From contig JAUHVY010000002.1 in assembly GCA_030424975.1 (NCBI GenBank), positions 1 through 64,000 on the forward strand: DNA of 64,000 nt, in the 5' to 3' direction. The stretch is from Alphaproteobacteria bacterium (GTDB lineage Bacteria > Pseudomonadota > Alphaproteobacteria > Micavibrionales > Micavibrionaceae). Positions 24,838-32,820 of the stretch are shown here, piece by piece (positions within the stretch are counted from its first letter, which is position 1; every line of letters starts with the position of its first letter). Made by a program: the position numbers and the translations under genes. The notes under the pieces were generated by a model. That model saw only the letters and a program-made list of their open reading frames with translations. It searched no databases and was not told the DNA's origin.

Positions 24838-25533
24838 TTACGCCTCGACAGGCTCGGGCAAAATATCAACAAAATCATGCGCAACATCAAAGCCCATCGC
24901 ATCAAACAATGACCTCTCACGATCCAGAACAATGACATTATACCCCGCCTCTGCTGCGGCAGCGATTTCCTCGGTGCTGTCAGACAGGAATAATATCTCA
25001 TCCGGCGCAATACCAATCTCTTGCGCAATGATCGTATAGCTCTCTGCTTCTTTTTTACCGCCTGTGGTCGTATCAAAGTAACCGGAAAACAACGGCGTTA
25101 AATCTCCACGTGGAGTATGCGCGAATAATAATTTTTGTGCAGGCACTGAACCGGATGAATAAACATAAAGGTCAACACCCTGCTCTTTCCAACGTGATAA
25201 ACCTTCATAGGCGTCATCATAAATATGCCCGACCAATTCGCCGGATTTATATCCGGCCTCCCAGATCATCCCCTGCAATGTCTTGAGCGGGGTAACCTTC
25301 TGATCTTCGTCAATATACCGCAGCAAAACTTCAACGACCTCTTCAATGCTCAGGTCACTGTTGCGCTCCTCTTCCTTCACGGCATCGATCAGTTCAACAA
25401 TTTCATCGGCATGATCAAACACATAATCTGCCAAATGCGCCTTGGCAAAGGGAAACAAAGTATCCTTTACGAAAGACAAAGAACTGGTTGTTCCCTCGAT
25501 ATCTGTCAAAATTACTTTTATTTCTTTACTCAT
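24838..25533 (-). CDS. mtnC: Acireductone synthase (enolase-phosphatase E1)
   Basis: This 231-residue HAD-superfamily enzyme enolises and dephosphorylates diketo-methylthiopentyl-1-phosphate. HAD motif I, VILTDIEGTTSS, has the catalytic pair D11 and E13. Motif II is seen in YVYSSGSVPAQKLLF and motif III/IV in LFLSDSTEEIAAAAEAGYN. The start overlaps the mtnD stop by 4 bp (ATGA-type coupling), supporting one operon and translational coupling. Confidence 0.96.
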   Translation of the reverse strand: MSKEIKVILTDIEGTTSSLSFVKDTLFPFAKAHLADYVFDHADEIVELIDAVKEEERNSDLSIEEVVEVLLRYIDEDQKVTPLKTLQGMIWEAGYKSGELVGHIYDDAYEGLSRWKEQGVDLYVYSSGSVPAQKLLFAHTPRGDLTPLFSGYFDTTTGGKKEAESYTIIAQEIGIAPDEILFLSDSTEEIAAAAEAGYNVIVLDRERSLFDAMGFDVAHDFVDILPEPVEA

Positions 25534-26099
25534 GCGCCTACCGCTACCTTTTCATCATTTTCAAATTTCGGAAATTTCTCGGCAATATCATCGCCTGTAA
25601 AATCAGCAATCCAGCCTTCTTTACGTGTAAACAAACGAATACATGTTAAATGCGGGTTTGCGCCCATATCAAACCAATGCTTAGTGCCTTCAGGCACGCT
25701 GATCAAATCGCCACGCTCGCATAATGTCATGTAGACTTGATCGTTTACGCGAAGATAGAAGATGCCTGCGCCCTCAACAAAGAAACGCACCTCATCTTCG
25801 CTATGCGTATGCTCGCTCAGAAATTTATTGCGCAGCGCATCCTTTTGCGGATGATCGGCAGACAAGCGAATGACATCAACAGATTGATATCCGTTTTCAT
25901 TCTGCAAACGCTTGATATCATGATCATAGGCCTGCATAACCGCATCATCATCTGCATCGGCGGGCAAGATACTCTGCGTTTCCCATCGCTCGAAACGAAC
26001 ACCGATTTTATTCAGTTCCGCCGCGATTTCTTCGCCCTTGGTTGTATCAACAACAATATTCTCAGGCTGCGTGTCCGGATAAATGGTCAGACGGCTCAT
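25530..26099 (-). CDS. mtnD: Acireductone dioxygenase
   Basis: This 189-residue cupin oxidises acireductone to the 2-keto-4-methylthiobutyrate precursor of methionine (with iron) or takes the CO-forming off-pathway route (with nickel). The metal ligands are visible: H97 and H99 in EHTHSEDEVRFF, E103, and H141 in GTKHWFDMG. The N-terminus overlaps the end of mtnB by 38 bp, and its stop overlaps mtnC. All catalytic residues are present. Confidence 0.96.
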   Translation of the reverse strand: MSRLTIYPDTQPENIVVDTTKGEEIAAELNKIGVRFERWETQSILPADADDDAVMQAYDHDIKRLQNENGYQSVDVIRLSADHPQKDALRNKFLSEHTHSEDEVRFFVEGAGIFYLRVNDQVYMTLCERGDLISVPEGTKHWFDMGANPHLTCIRLFTRKEGWIADFTGDDIAEKFPKFENDEKVAVGA

Positions 26100-26736
26100 T
26101 CTTTCCTCCCGATTGATTTTGTGAATTTTGAATTTGCTTGATGTTCATTTCGCATGACAACAACATTTCCGTTGCCTCAATCACGCGGGCGGCCTCATCC
26201 ATATCAACGCCCCACCCGTAAATACCATGGCAACGAATAACAAACGCCGGCGGCTTTTGCCCGGAGAGCACAGGCTTGGCGCGCGCGCTCATCTCTGCGA
26301 TATCTTGCGTATTTTCAAATACGGGCAAATCTACGCATACATCATGCGTATTCACCCCCGGATAAGCCTTCAACATTTCATAATCAGATAATGCGATTAC
26401 ATCACCATCATGCAAAGAACGCGTTAAAACCGTAGAAGCCACAGAATGTGTATGCAAAATCGCATTCACATGCGGGTATAATTCATAAATAAGGCAATGC
26501 AGCAAGGTTTCCGCAGATGGTTTTTTATCCTCCAACGGTCGCCCGCTCAGATCCGCAAGCATAACCTGATCGCCGTCAAGCTGCCCCTTATGCGCACCGG
26601 AAACGGTAATCGCCATTTCCTGATCATTTAATCGAATGGAGTAATTGCCACTGGTTGCGGGGGCAAGTTGCAGACGATCAAGGCGGTTCCCTGCCTTAAT
26701 AATGTCCTGTACTGCGTGTTCAAATGCTATAGCCAT
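26062..26736 (-). CDS. mtnB: Methylthioribulose-1-phosphate dehydratase
   Basis: This class II aldolase/adducin-family zinc enzyme dehydrates methylthioribulose-1-phosphate. AILHTHSVASTVLTRSL supplies the metal-binding HxH, and IRCHGIYGWGVDMDEAARVIE gives the later histidine. I start at the ATG at 26736 (MAIAFEHAVQD); a TTG-initiated extension to 26787 is in frame but adds residues unlike the family. The C-terminal tail (KQIQNSQNQSGG onward) overlaps mtnD by 38 bp. It is the first gene of the salvage operon. Confidence 0.93.
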   Translation of the reverse strand: MAIAFEHAVQDIIKAGNRLDRLQLAPATSGNYSIRLNDQEMAITVSGAHKGQLDGDQVMLADLSGRPLEDKKPSAETLLHCLIYELYPHVNAILHTHSVASTVLTRSLHDGDVIALSDYEMLKAYPGVNTHDVCVDLPVFENTQDIAEMSARAKPVLSGQKPPAFVIRCHGIYGWGVDMDEAARVIEATEMLLSCEMNIKQIQNSQNQSGGKNEPSDHLSGHAA

Positions 26737-26807
26737 AGGCCATTTATACGCAATGCCCGCAAAGATGGCAAACCCAAAGCGGCACAATGGAATAATATTT
26801 CCAAGAC

Positions 26808-27647
26808 TTATTTAAAACGCTCGATTGCAATATCACTACGATAGACAGTGGCAAAAGAATTGTCAGGAATTTCCGTCCACTTATTATCGTAATTATCCAA
26901 TGGCTCGGAAACAATCACGATGTTTTCCTCAGGGAAGTATGATCCGGACAATTCCTCGCAATCCACATCATCAATCCAACCTGATTGCGTTGAATAATAT
27001 TGTGTTTTGCTCTTGGCGTTGCTGGCATATCGCAAAGTGTAGAGCTTTTGCCCGTCACTAATGGCACATGACAAGTTTAGTGCGCCGTCTTTCAGACCGT
27101 TATCTTCCAACGCTTTTTCAACGCGCTCCACCATTTTTTGCAACCCCGTCTTCGGATCATCCATTAACCCGTATGAGAGCGCCAACAAGAAAAATGTTTC
27201 ACTGTCTGTTGTTCCTTTTAACTCGGGATACAAATCAGGCGCGATATCCATCTGCAATTCACGGCGAATGACGTCAAAGTCTTTCACATCACCATTATGC
27301 TGAAACAACCAATTCTTATACTTAAACGGGTGACAGTTTGAATGTTGCACCGCCCCCGTTGTCGTTGCACGCACATGCGCCAAAAAGATTCGCGCACGGA
27401 TCTGGCGACATAATTCACGTAAATTGCGGTTACTCCATGCAGGGCTCTCATCCTTAAACAAGCCCGGCTCAGGGCGCTCTGAATACCAACCAATACCAAA
27501 GCCATCGCCGTTTGTGCTCATCAAACTGCCGTCAGAACGGAAGTTCATTTCAGTATTCACACTTTGCTCAACAAGAGAATGTGATGGCAATGTAATTAAT
27601 TGCTCAATAAAGATCGGTTGACCGCTATACGCTATCCAGCGACACAT
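26808..27647 (-). CDS. Class II glutamine amidotransferase (YafJ/EgtC-like)
   Basis: This is a 279-residue Ntn-hydrolase when started at 27647. It begins MCRWIAYSG, so the initiator methionine is followed directly by the catalytic Cys2, which decides the start over an upstream in-frame codon. NGDGFGIGWYSE, FLAHVRATTTG and WLFQHNGDVKDF match the GATase_4/YafJ family, in which glutamine is hydrolysed to release ammonia. The acceptor substrate is unknown. It is divergent from the rimK pair and 71 bp upstream of mtnB on the same strand. Confidence 0.88.
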   Translation of the reverse strand: MCRWIAYSGQPIFIEQLITLPSHSLVEQSVNTEMNFRSDGSLMSTNGDGFGIGWYSERPEPGLFKDESPAWSNRNLRELCRQIRARIFLAHVRATTTGAVQHSNCHPFKYKNWLFQHNGDVKDFDVIRRELQMDIAPDLYPELKGTTDSETFFLLALSYGLMDDPKTGLQKMVERVEKALEDNGLKDGALNLSCAISDGQKLYTLRYASNAKSKTQYYSTQSGWIDDVDCEELSGSYFPEENIVIVSEPLDNYDNKWTEIPDNSFATVYRSDIAIERFK

Positions 27648-27773
27648 AGAAAAACACCTTATTTGTATAAAATTTGCGGAAGAATACCACAAAGAGACGT
27701 AAAAAGAATACTTTAAAATCAGTAACTAACAAGAAAAATAGAACTAAAATCGTTAAAAAACCGTTAACATTAT

Positions 27774-27802
27774 TTGCATCGTCAGGGCAAAAACCTTATA
27801 CT
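27774..27802 (+). promoter_or_regulatory. Probable promoter of the tandem rimK genes
   Basis: TTGCAT (27774-27779), a 17-nt spacer and TATACT (27797-27802) fit a sigma-70 promoter. Transcription from it would give a leader of about 110 nt before the rimK1 start at 27919. Confidence 0.6.
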
Positions 27803-27812
27803 CAGGCATGAT

Positions 27813-27903
27813 TCAACAAAATGCGTTATGTAAAAACAAGAGCTGAGACGATTGCATCAAATCAACTGAGAGCATTTATGTATCAACAAAAGCATTATGT
27901 AAA
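27813..27903 (+). repeat. Imperfect direct repeats in the rimK1 leader
   Basis: CAACAAAATGCGTTATGTAA (from 27814) recurs nearly unchanged at 27884-27902 (one base shorter), with an abbreviated third copy of the core GCATTTATGTA at 27872-27882. All fall in the predicted 5' untranslated region and the last ends just before the ribosome-binding site (GGAGGG). A protein or small-RNA target is possible. Confidence 0.5.
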
Positions 27904-27918
27904 CTAACGGAGGGTGAT

Positions 27919-28851
27919 ATGAGAATTGGTATATTGACATGTGGTAGCGAAGAGGAAAATAACCGCCTGGCAGAAGCGGCAAAAGAGCGCGGCCATGAAG
28001 CCAAATTACTACACCTATTAAAATGCAGCATCAGCGTATGCCGTGAAAAACCCGAAATTTTTTACGATGGCAAATCAATCGGCGGTGAATTTGACGTCAT
28101 CATTCCGCGTATTGATACACCGCAAACACAGTATGGCTACACCATCCTGCGACAATTTCAATCCATGCATGTTTTTGTAAGCGACAAAGCGCGCTCACTG
28201 GAACTTGGCCGTGATAAACTTCGCTGCGCACAGCGCATGCTGAAATATAATGTGCCCTTCCCGACAACAGGGTTTGCGCATTCAAAAGAAGATTTTGATA
28301 ACATTATCAATATGGCCGGCGGCGTTCCGCTGATCATCAAATTAGTCGAAGGCACAGAAGGCGTCGGCGTATTTTTGGCAGATGATCAAAAACACGCAAT
28401 CAACCTGCTCAAGACCTTTAAACAACTTGATGTGCCACTGATCGTTCAGGAATTCATTGAAGAATCCGCAGGAACAGACATTCGTGCATTTGTGGTCGGT
28501 GGTAAAGTCGTCGCAGCAATGCAACGCGTATCAAGCGATGATGATTTCCGCGCTAACATCGCCCTGGGCGGCAAAAGCGAGGTTCTGGAGCTCACGGAAC
28601 AGGAAAAAGAAATCAGCTTGAAGGCGGTAAAAGCCATCGGCATTAATGTTGCCGGCGTTGATTTAATTCGCTCGGAAAAAGGCCCTCTTGTGATTGAAAT
28701 CAACACCTCACCGAACTTTGGTGGCAAATGGGGCTTGGAAGATGTTTCAGGCGTGGACGTTGCTGGCGAAATCATTGAATACGCTGTCGATGCGAAAAAG
28801 AAAAACGACGAAGAGAAGAAGAGCAAACGCCTTCTGAAAAACGCCGCATAA
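27919..28851 (+). CDS. RimK-family ATP-grasp ligase, paralogue 1
   Basis: This 310-residue homologue of RimK (ligase adding glutamate to the C-terminus of ribosomal protein S6) has the RimK N-terminal domain (GILTCGSEEENNRLAEAA, FDVIIPRIDTPQTQYG) and an ATP-grasp core (PLIIKLVEGTEGVGVFLADD, VQEFIEESAGTDIRAFVVGG). The metal-binding end reads VIEINTSPNFGGKWG rather than the usual SPG-type loop, with a short insertion, and the tail is Lys-rich. GGAGGGTGAT precedes the ATG. The direct neighbour is a paralogue. Acceptor specificity may differ from S6. Confidence 0.88.
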   Translation: MRIGILTCGSEEENNRLAEAAKERGHEAKLLHLLKCSISVCREKPEIFYDGKSIGGEFDVIIPRIDTPQTQYGYTILRQFQSMHVFVSDKARSLELGRDKLRCAQRMLKYNVPFPTTGFAHSKEDFDNIINMAGGVPLIIKLVEGTEGVGVFLADDQKHAINLLKTFKQLDVPLIVQEFIEESAGTDIRAFVVGGKVVAAMQRVSSDDDFRANIALGGKSEVLELTEQEKEISLKAVKAIGINVAGVDLIRSEKGPLVIEINTSPNFGGKWGLEDVSGVDVAGEIIEYAVDAKKKNDEEKKSKRLLKNAA

Positions 28852-28940
28852 ATTAAAGTTACACAATTTAAATTTATATCTGGAAAACAAACGGGATTTC
28901 GATTACGAAGCACAATCTAATAACATTTTGAGGTGATAAA

Positions 28941-29861
28941 ATGAGAATAGGTATTTTAACGACAGGCAATGAACATGAAGATAACCGCCTGGCACAGGCC
29001 GCAGAACAACGCGGCTACTCGGTAAAGGTTTTACACCTCTTAAAATGCAGCTTGAGCGTTTGTATGACGGCGCCTGAAATCTATTATGACGGTGAACCAA
29101 TCAGCAATGACTTTGACGTCATCATCCCCCGTATTGATACACCCTTGACGGAATACGGCCTGACGATCCTCAGACAATTTGAATCTATGCATATTCCCGT
29201 GACTGACCGCGCGCGCGGTATCGCTTTGGGACGTGACAAATTACGTTGTACGCAAAAATTGCTGAAACACCACCTCCCCTTCCCGACAACGGGTTTCGCG
29301 CATTCAAAAGAAGATTTTGACAATATTATCAATATGGCCGGCGGTGTACCACTGATCATCAAGCTGGTCGAAGGCACAGAAGGCGTTGGCGTATTTTTGG
29401 CTGATGACAAAAAACACGCCCTTAACCTGCTCAAGACCTTCAAACAACTGGACGTACCATTAATTGTTCAGGAATTCATTGAAGAATCTGCAGGAACAGA
29501 TGTCCGCGCTTTTGTTGTCGATGGTGAAATTATTGCATGCATGCAACGCCAATCCCAAGATGGTGATTTCCGCGCAAATGTTGCGTTAGGCGGAAATACA
29601 CAAAGCACGATCCTAACGGATCTGGAGAAAGAGATTGCGCTGAAGGCAGCAAAAGCCATTGGTATGAATATTGCGGGCGTCGACCTGATCCGTTCAAACA
29701 AAGGCCCGCTTGTAATTGAAATCAATGTCGCACCCGGCTTTACCGGCCTTGAAAAAATCACAGGCGTTGATGTCGCAGGTGCTATTGTGGAACATGCTGC
29801 GGAAAAAGCACGCCTAGCGAAAATAAAGGCATCCGAGGGCGTTATACAAACCGCCGTATAG
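28941..29861 (+). CDS. rimK: RimK-family ATP-grasp ligase, paralogue 2
   Basis: This 306-residue tandem paralogue lies 89 bp downstream. Its metal-loop end EINVAPGFTGLEKITGVDVA is closer to canonical RimK, so it is the better candidate for true S6 glutamylation. Residues ~112-190 are almost identical to paralogue 1, while the N-terminal ~110 residues and the C-terminus have diverged. A strong GAGGTGAT ribosome-binding site precedes the ATG. It ends before a bidirectional terminator at 29879-29903. Confidence 0.88.
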   Translation: MRIGILTTGNEHEDNRLAQAAEQRGYSVKVLHLLKCSLSVCMTAPEIYYDGEPISNDFDVIIPRIDTPLTEYGLTILRQFESMHIPVTDRARGIALGRDKLRCTQKLLKHHLPFPTTGFAHSKEDFDNIINMAGGVPLIIKLVEGTEGVGVFLADDKKHALNLLKTFKQLDVPLIVQEFIEESAGTDVRAFVVDGEIIACMQRQSQDGDFRANVALGGNTQSTILTDLEKEIALKAAKAIGMNIAGVDLIRSNKGPLVIEINVAPGFTGLEKITGVDVAGAIVEHAAEKARLAKIKASEGVIQTAV

Positions 29862-29878
29862 AAAACAAGAAACAAAAA

Positions 29879-29903
29879 AAAGCCCCGATCACCTCGGGGC
29901 TTT
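29879..29903. terminator. Bidirectional terminator between rimK2 and the phasin gene
   Basis: AAAGCCCCGA / TCGGGGCTTT forms a perfect 10-bp stem with a 5-nt loop. It has an A-run on the left and a T-rich right flank. It lies between the convergent rimK2 (+) and phasin (-) genes and can stop both. The stem base matches the rplA terminator. Confidence 0.85.
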
Positions 29904-29926
29904 ACTTTATCCTTTACGCTCAAAAA

Positions 29927-30322
29927 TTATGCAGCTACTGATTCAGTCGCCTTTTGCATTGTTTTTGTGAAGTGCGCGTTTACCGGCTCCGCACTGTCAG
30001 TCAGAACCTTAACGCTGATTTCAGAAATTTTTGTCGCACCACTCATGATGTCATCAAAATTTGCCTGTGCGATCTTATTCTGCACTTCCGCAAATTCGTT
30101 AATTGTTTTGCTGCTCAACGCTTCCTTCATAAAAGCAGCTTGCTTTTCAGCAGAGCTTTGAGCCAATGACATCACTGTACCCATAATATCTTCAAAACCC
30201 TTCATCAAAATCGCATTTGACTTTGTGCAAGCGTCAGAATACTGCGTACCAATATCTGTTGTATCTTTAATAAACTTGTCGAACTGCGTTGCTTTCGCAG
30301 CGTTTGCTGTCTTCGTTGTCAT
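29927..30322 (-). CDS. Phasin family protein
   Basis: This 131-residue, Ala/Lys-rich, all-helical protein fits the Phasin_2 family (PF09361), which coats polyhydroxyalkanoate granules. Typical parts are SAEKQAAFMKEALSSKTINE and a following stretch of amphipathic helix (QNKIAQANFDDIM). There is no signal peptide or membrane segment. TGC/GCA palindromes upstream (30401-30466) could be PhaR operators. No PHA synthase is in the window, so granule association is inferred from the family only. Confidence 0.85.
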   Translation of the reverse strand: MTTKTANAAKATQFDKFIKDTTDIGTQYSDACTKSNAILMKGFEDIMGTVMSLAQSSAEKQAAFMKEALSSKTINEFAEVQNKIAQANFDDIMSGATKISEISVKVLTDSAEPVNAHFTKTMQKATESVAA

Positions 30323-30400
30323 TTCTAATCTCCATTACTGTTTCAAATAAGGCTTTGAAACTTTCGCGCAAAATACAAATAAAAGCCTATCAAAAAATTT

Positions 30401-30466
30401 TGCATCGCACAAACAGATATCACACAAAAAAATAACACCGTCAAGGCTTTTTTGTGCGCTGCACAA
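30401..30466. promoter_or_regulatory. TGC/GCA palindromes upstream of the phasin gene (possible PhaR operators)
   Basis: TGCATCGCA (30401-30409) and the perfect palindrome TTGTGC-GCT-GCACAA (30452-30466) flank a plausible minus-strand promoter with TTGACG near 30441. A third related palindrome, TGTGCA-T-TGCACA, lies at 30547-30559 before the carboxypeptidase gene. PHA regulators of the PhaR family bind TGC/GCA-type sites. The assignment is inference. Confidence 0.45.
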
Positions 30467-30603
30467 TATCATAAAAGTACAATATCTAAATCAATGTGAT
30501 TCTTGGACAACATTATAAAAATAGTATATAATTCTTCACATAGGAGTGTGCATTGCACAATGCGTATTTTTTGTTTTCTAACCACCTGATTTCGAAAGAA
30601 AAA

Positions 30604-32133
30604 ATGACAGACACAAACTGGACAAATTTCAGTATAGCGACAATTATTACCAAATCGCGGCCATTTACGGCGTTCACGGTGCTTACGCTATTCCTGTGTA
30701 CCCTCATTTTTTCATCAGTCGCTTATGCAGATAAAAAAGACGACGAAAAATACGAGCGTGTGTATAAAGAAAAATACGCTGCCTACATCATGGATGCAGA
30801 CACAGGGCTGATTCTACATCGCGAAAATGCCGATAAAAAGCTTCACCCCGCCTCACTGACAAAGATGATGACACTCGTCATGTTATTTGATGCCTTGGAT
30901 CGTGGTAAAATTAAACCCTATTCACGTATTCGCATTTCTGAAAATGCCGCCAGCATGGTGCCAAGCAAGCTTGACCTGCCCGCCGGATCTTCAATTCGCG
31001 TCAGGGATGCCATTACCGCCCTCACCGTAAAATCCGCAAACGATATTGCAGTTGCCGTGGCCGAGCACTTAGGCGGAAGCGAAGAAAACTTTGCAAAAAT
31101 GATGACGCAAAAGGCCAAAACATATGGCATGCACAACACAAAATTTGTAAATGCATCCGGGCTTCATGACCCGCGCCAAATCAGTACGGCCCGTGATATG
31201 GCAAAACTGTCGCGCGTTATTTTGATTAACTATAAAAAATACTATTCTAATTTCTCCAAAACAAAATTCACTTATCGCGGCAAAACATACAAAGGCCACA
31301 ATAAATTGATGGAAACCTATGAGGGCATGGACGGCATGAAAACCGGATATATTCGTGCATCAGGCTTCAATCTGGCCTCCTCTGCCGTGCGTAACAACCG
31401 TCGCCTGATCGGTGTAGTGTTCGGCGGAAAAACCGGAACATCCAGAAATAAGCAAATGGAAATTTTACTCGATGACGCCTTTGCCAAAATTAATTCATTA
31501 GCCATCGCACAAGCAAATGTTCCTGTGCCAAGCAAAAAGCCGATACGTGGAGAGACCACACAAGTCTTGGCTTTAAATTATGGCATGGAAACACCAACAC
31601 CGGCCGCTAAACCTGATACAGATGAACATGATTTGACCGACCCGAAAAAACCAGGATACAGCCGCTGGAATATGATTCTAGCCGATGCAGGCGATTCCAT
31701 GTTTACCCGCATGATTGGCGAGGGTGATTTTGATGTACATGTAAAAAATCGCATTGAAACAGGATTAATCGCCATTTCATCCGTCTTAAATGAGCCAATC
31801 CCTACAGAGGCATTATCATATAAAACAGCGTCAATTCAGCCCGAAAGCGGAAGTGCAATAGAGATCAAAGCCCTAAGAAAAAAAGGTGACTGGGCAATAC
31901 AAGTAGGCGCCTTCAGCAGCCGTGAAAACTCATATCGTGCCATCCAAGACAGCTTGCGCAAACTGCCAAGCTCACTCGCACATGGCGAGAGTTTTATCGC
32001 CCCTATGGAAACTGCAAATGGCTGGATCTTCCGTGCGCGCCTCAATGGCTACACAGAAGAAGCGGCACAAAAAGCCTGTAGCGTGTTAAGCGATTGCCTG
32101 ACCATCGCTCCGAAAAAAGTTTACAATCAATAA
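30604..32133 (+). CDS. D-alanyl-D-alanine carboxypeptidase (PBP5-like, S11) with C-terminal SPOR domain
   Basis: This 509-residue protein starts at the ATG at 30604 (MTDTNWTNF), with GAAAGA upstream; an in-frame TTG at 30553 is less likely. A signal peptide runs to about residue 42 (SSVAYA). Active-site motifs are SLTK at 84-87, SAN at 144-146 and KTG at 246-248, so it should trim peptidoglycan stem peptides in the periplasm. The C-terminus (GDWAIQVGAFSSRENSYRAI onward) is a SPOR domain, which binds denuded glycan at division sites. A linker of ~130 residues separates the two. Confidence 0.93.
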   Translation: MTDTNWTNFSIATIITKSRPFTAFTVLTLFLCTLIFSSVAYADKKDDEKYERVYKEKYAAYIMDADTGLILHRENADKKLHPASLTKMMTLVMLFDALDRGKIKPYSRIRISENAASMVPSKLDLPAGSSIRVRDAITALTVKSANDIAVAVAEHLGGSEENFAKMMTQKAKTYGMHNTKFVNASGLHDPRQISTARDMAKLSRVILINYKKYYSNFSKTKFTYRGKTYKGHNKLMETYEGMDGMKTGYIRASGFNLASSAVRNNRRLIGVVFGGKTGTSRNKQMEILLDDAFAKINSLAIAQANVPVPSKKPIRGETTQVLALNYGMETPTPAAKPDTDEHDLTDPKKPGYSRWNMILADAGDSMFTRMIGEGDFDVHVKNRIETGLIAISSVLNEPIPTEALSYKTASIQPESGSAIEIKALRKKGDWAIQVGAFSSRENSYRAIQDSLRKLPSSLAHGESFIAPMETANGWIFRARLNGYTEEAAQKACSVLSDCLTIAPKKVYNQ

Positions 32134-32137
32134 GCTC

Positions 32138-32815
32138 ATGCAAAACCACAATAGCCAGAGTGGCAACATCCTCTTTATGATACTCCTTGCTATTGTGCTT
32201 ATCGGCGCATTAACCGCCGTCCTGCAAGGCACTTCATCACAGAACAATGCGATCACATCTGAAAAATTAACGCTCAATTTTACTGCCATACAGAATTACG
32301 GATCTGAAATGGAGCGCGGCATTAATTTCATTATGCAAAACGGTAAAAGCGAAAGCGATATTCGTTTTGCGCACCCAAGCGCCCCTTCCGATTACGGTGA
32401 TTTAAGTGCAGATAGTGACCCGAGCGACCAACTATTTCACCGTTTTGGCGGCAACGTACAATACAAAACACCCCCTACGGGCATCAACGACGGTAGCTTG
32501 TGGGAATTTTACGGACAAAGCAACCTTCCGCATGTCGGCTCATCGGCCGCCGACCTGATCGCCGTATTACCGAATGTTACGTCACTTTTTTGCGACCACG
32601 TAAACAAAACAGTCGGCTACACATCACAGCCGCGGGATTCCTCCGCCTGCATCAACAGCAGCACATCAAACCGATTTAGCGATAGCACCCAATTCTCAAG
32701 CAGCCCAAACACCGTAACAGTCTCTTCATTTTCCGTGAAACCATCAATGTCAGGATGTGTTGAATGCACCAGCGACGGAAGCCTGCATTACTTTCGCGTT
32801 CTCATGGCAAGATAA
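32138..32815 (+). CDS. Hypothetical pseudopilin-like single-pass protein
   Basis: This 225-residue protein begins with a short polar leader, then GNILFMILLAIVLIGALTA, one long hydrophobic helix reminiscent of type IV pilins/pseudopilins, though without a classical prepilin peptidase site (no GF[T/S]xxE). The remainder is Ser/Asn/Asp-rich with four cysteines in the C-terminal half. Starting 4 bp after the carboxypeptidase stop suggests co-transcription. It converges with the FlgO-like gene 5 bp away. I do not recognise the family. Confidence 0.6.
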   Translation: MQNHNSQSGNILFMILLAIVLIGALTAVLQGTSSQNNAITSEKLTLNFTAIQNYGSEMERGINFIMQNGKSESDIRFAHPSAPSDYGDLSADSDPSDQLFHRFGGNVQYKTPPTGINDGSLWEFYGQSNLPHVGSSAADLIAVLPNVTSLFCDHVNKTVGYTSQPRDSSACINSSTSNRFSDSTQFSSSPNTVTVSSFSVKPSMSGCVECTSDGSLHYFRVLMAR

Positions 32816-32820
32816 AAAAT

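Noticed and set aside
26737-26787. TTG-initiated N-terminal extension of mtnB
   Set aside because: The added residues do not resemble MtnB N-termini; the ATG at 26736 gives the usual start.
27919-29861. Tandem rimK read as one broken gene or assembly duplicate
   Set aside because: Both frames are full length with separate good ribosome-binding sites, and their ends differ clearly, so they are two genes.
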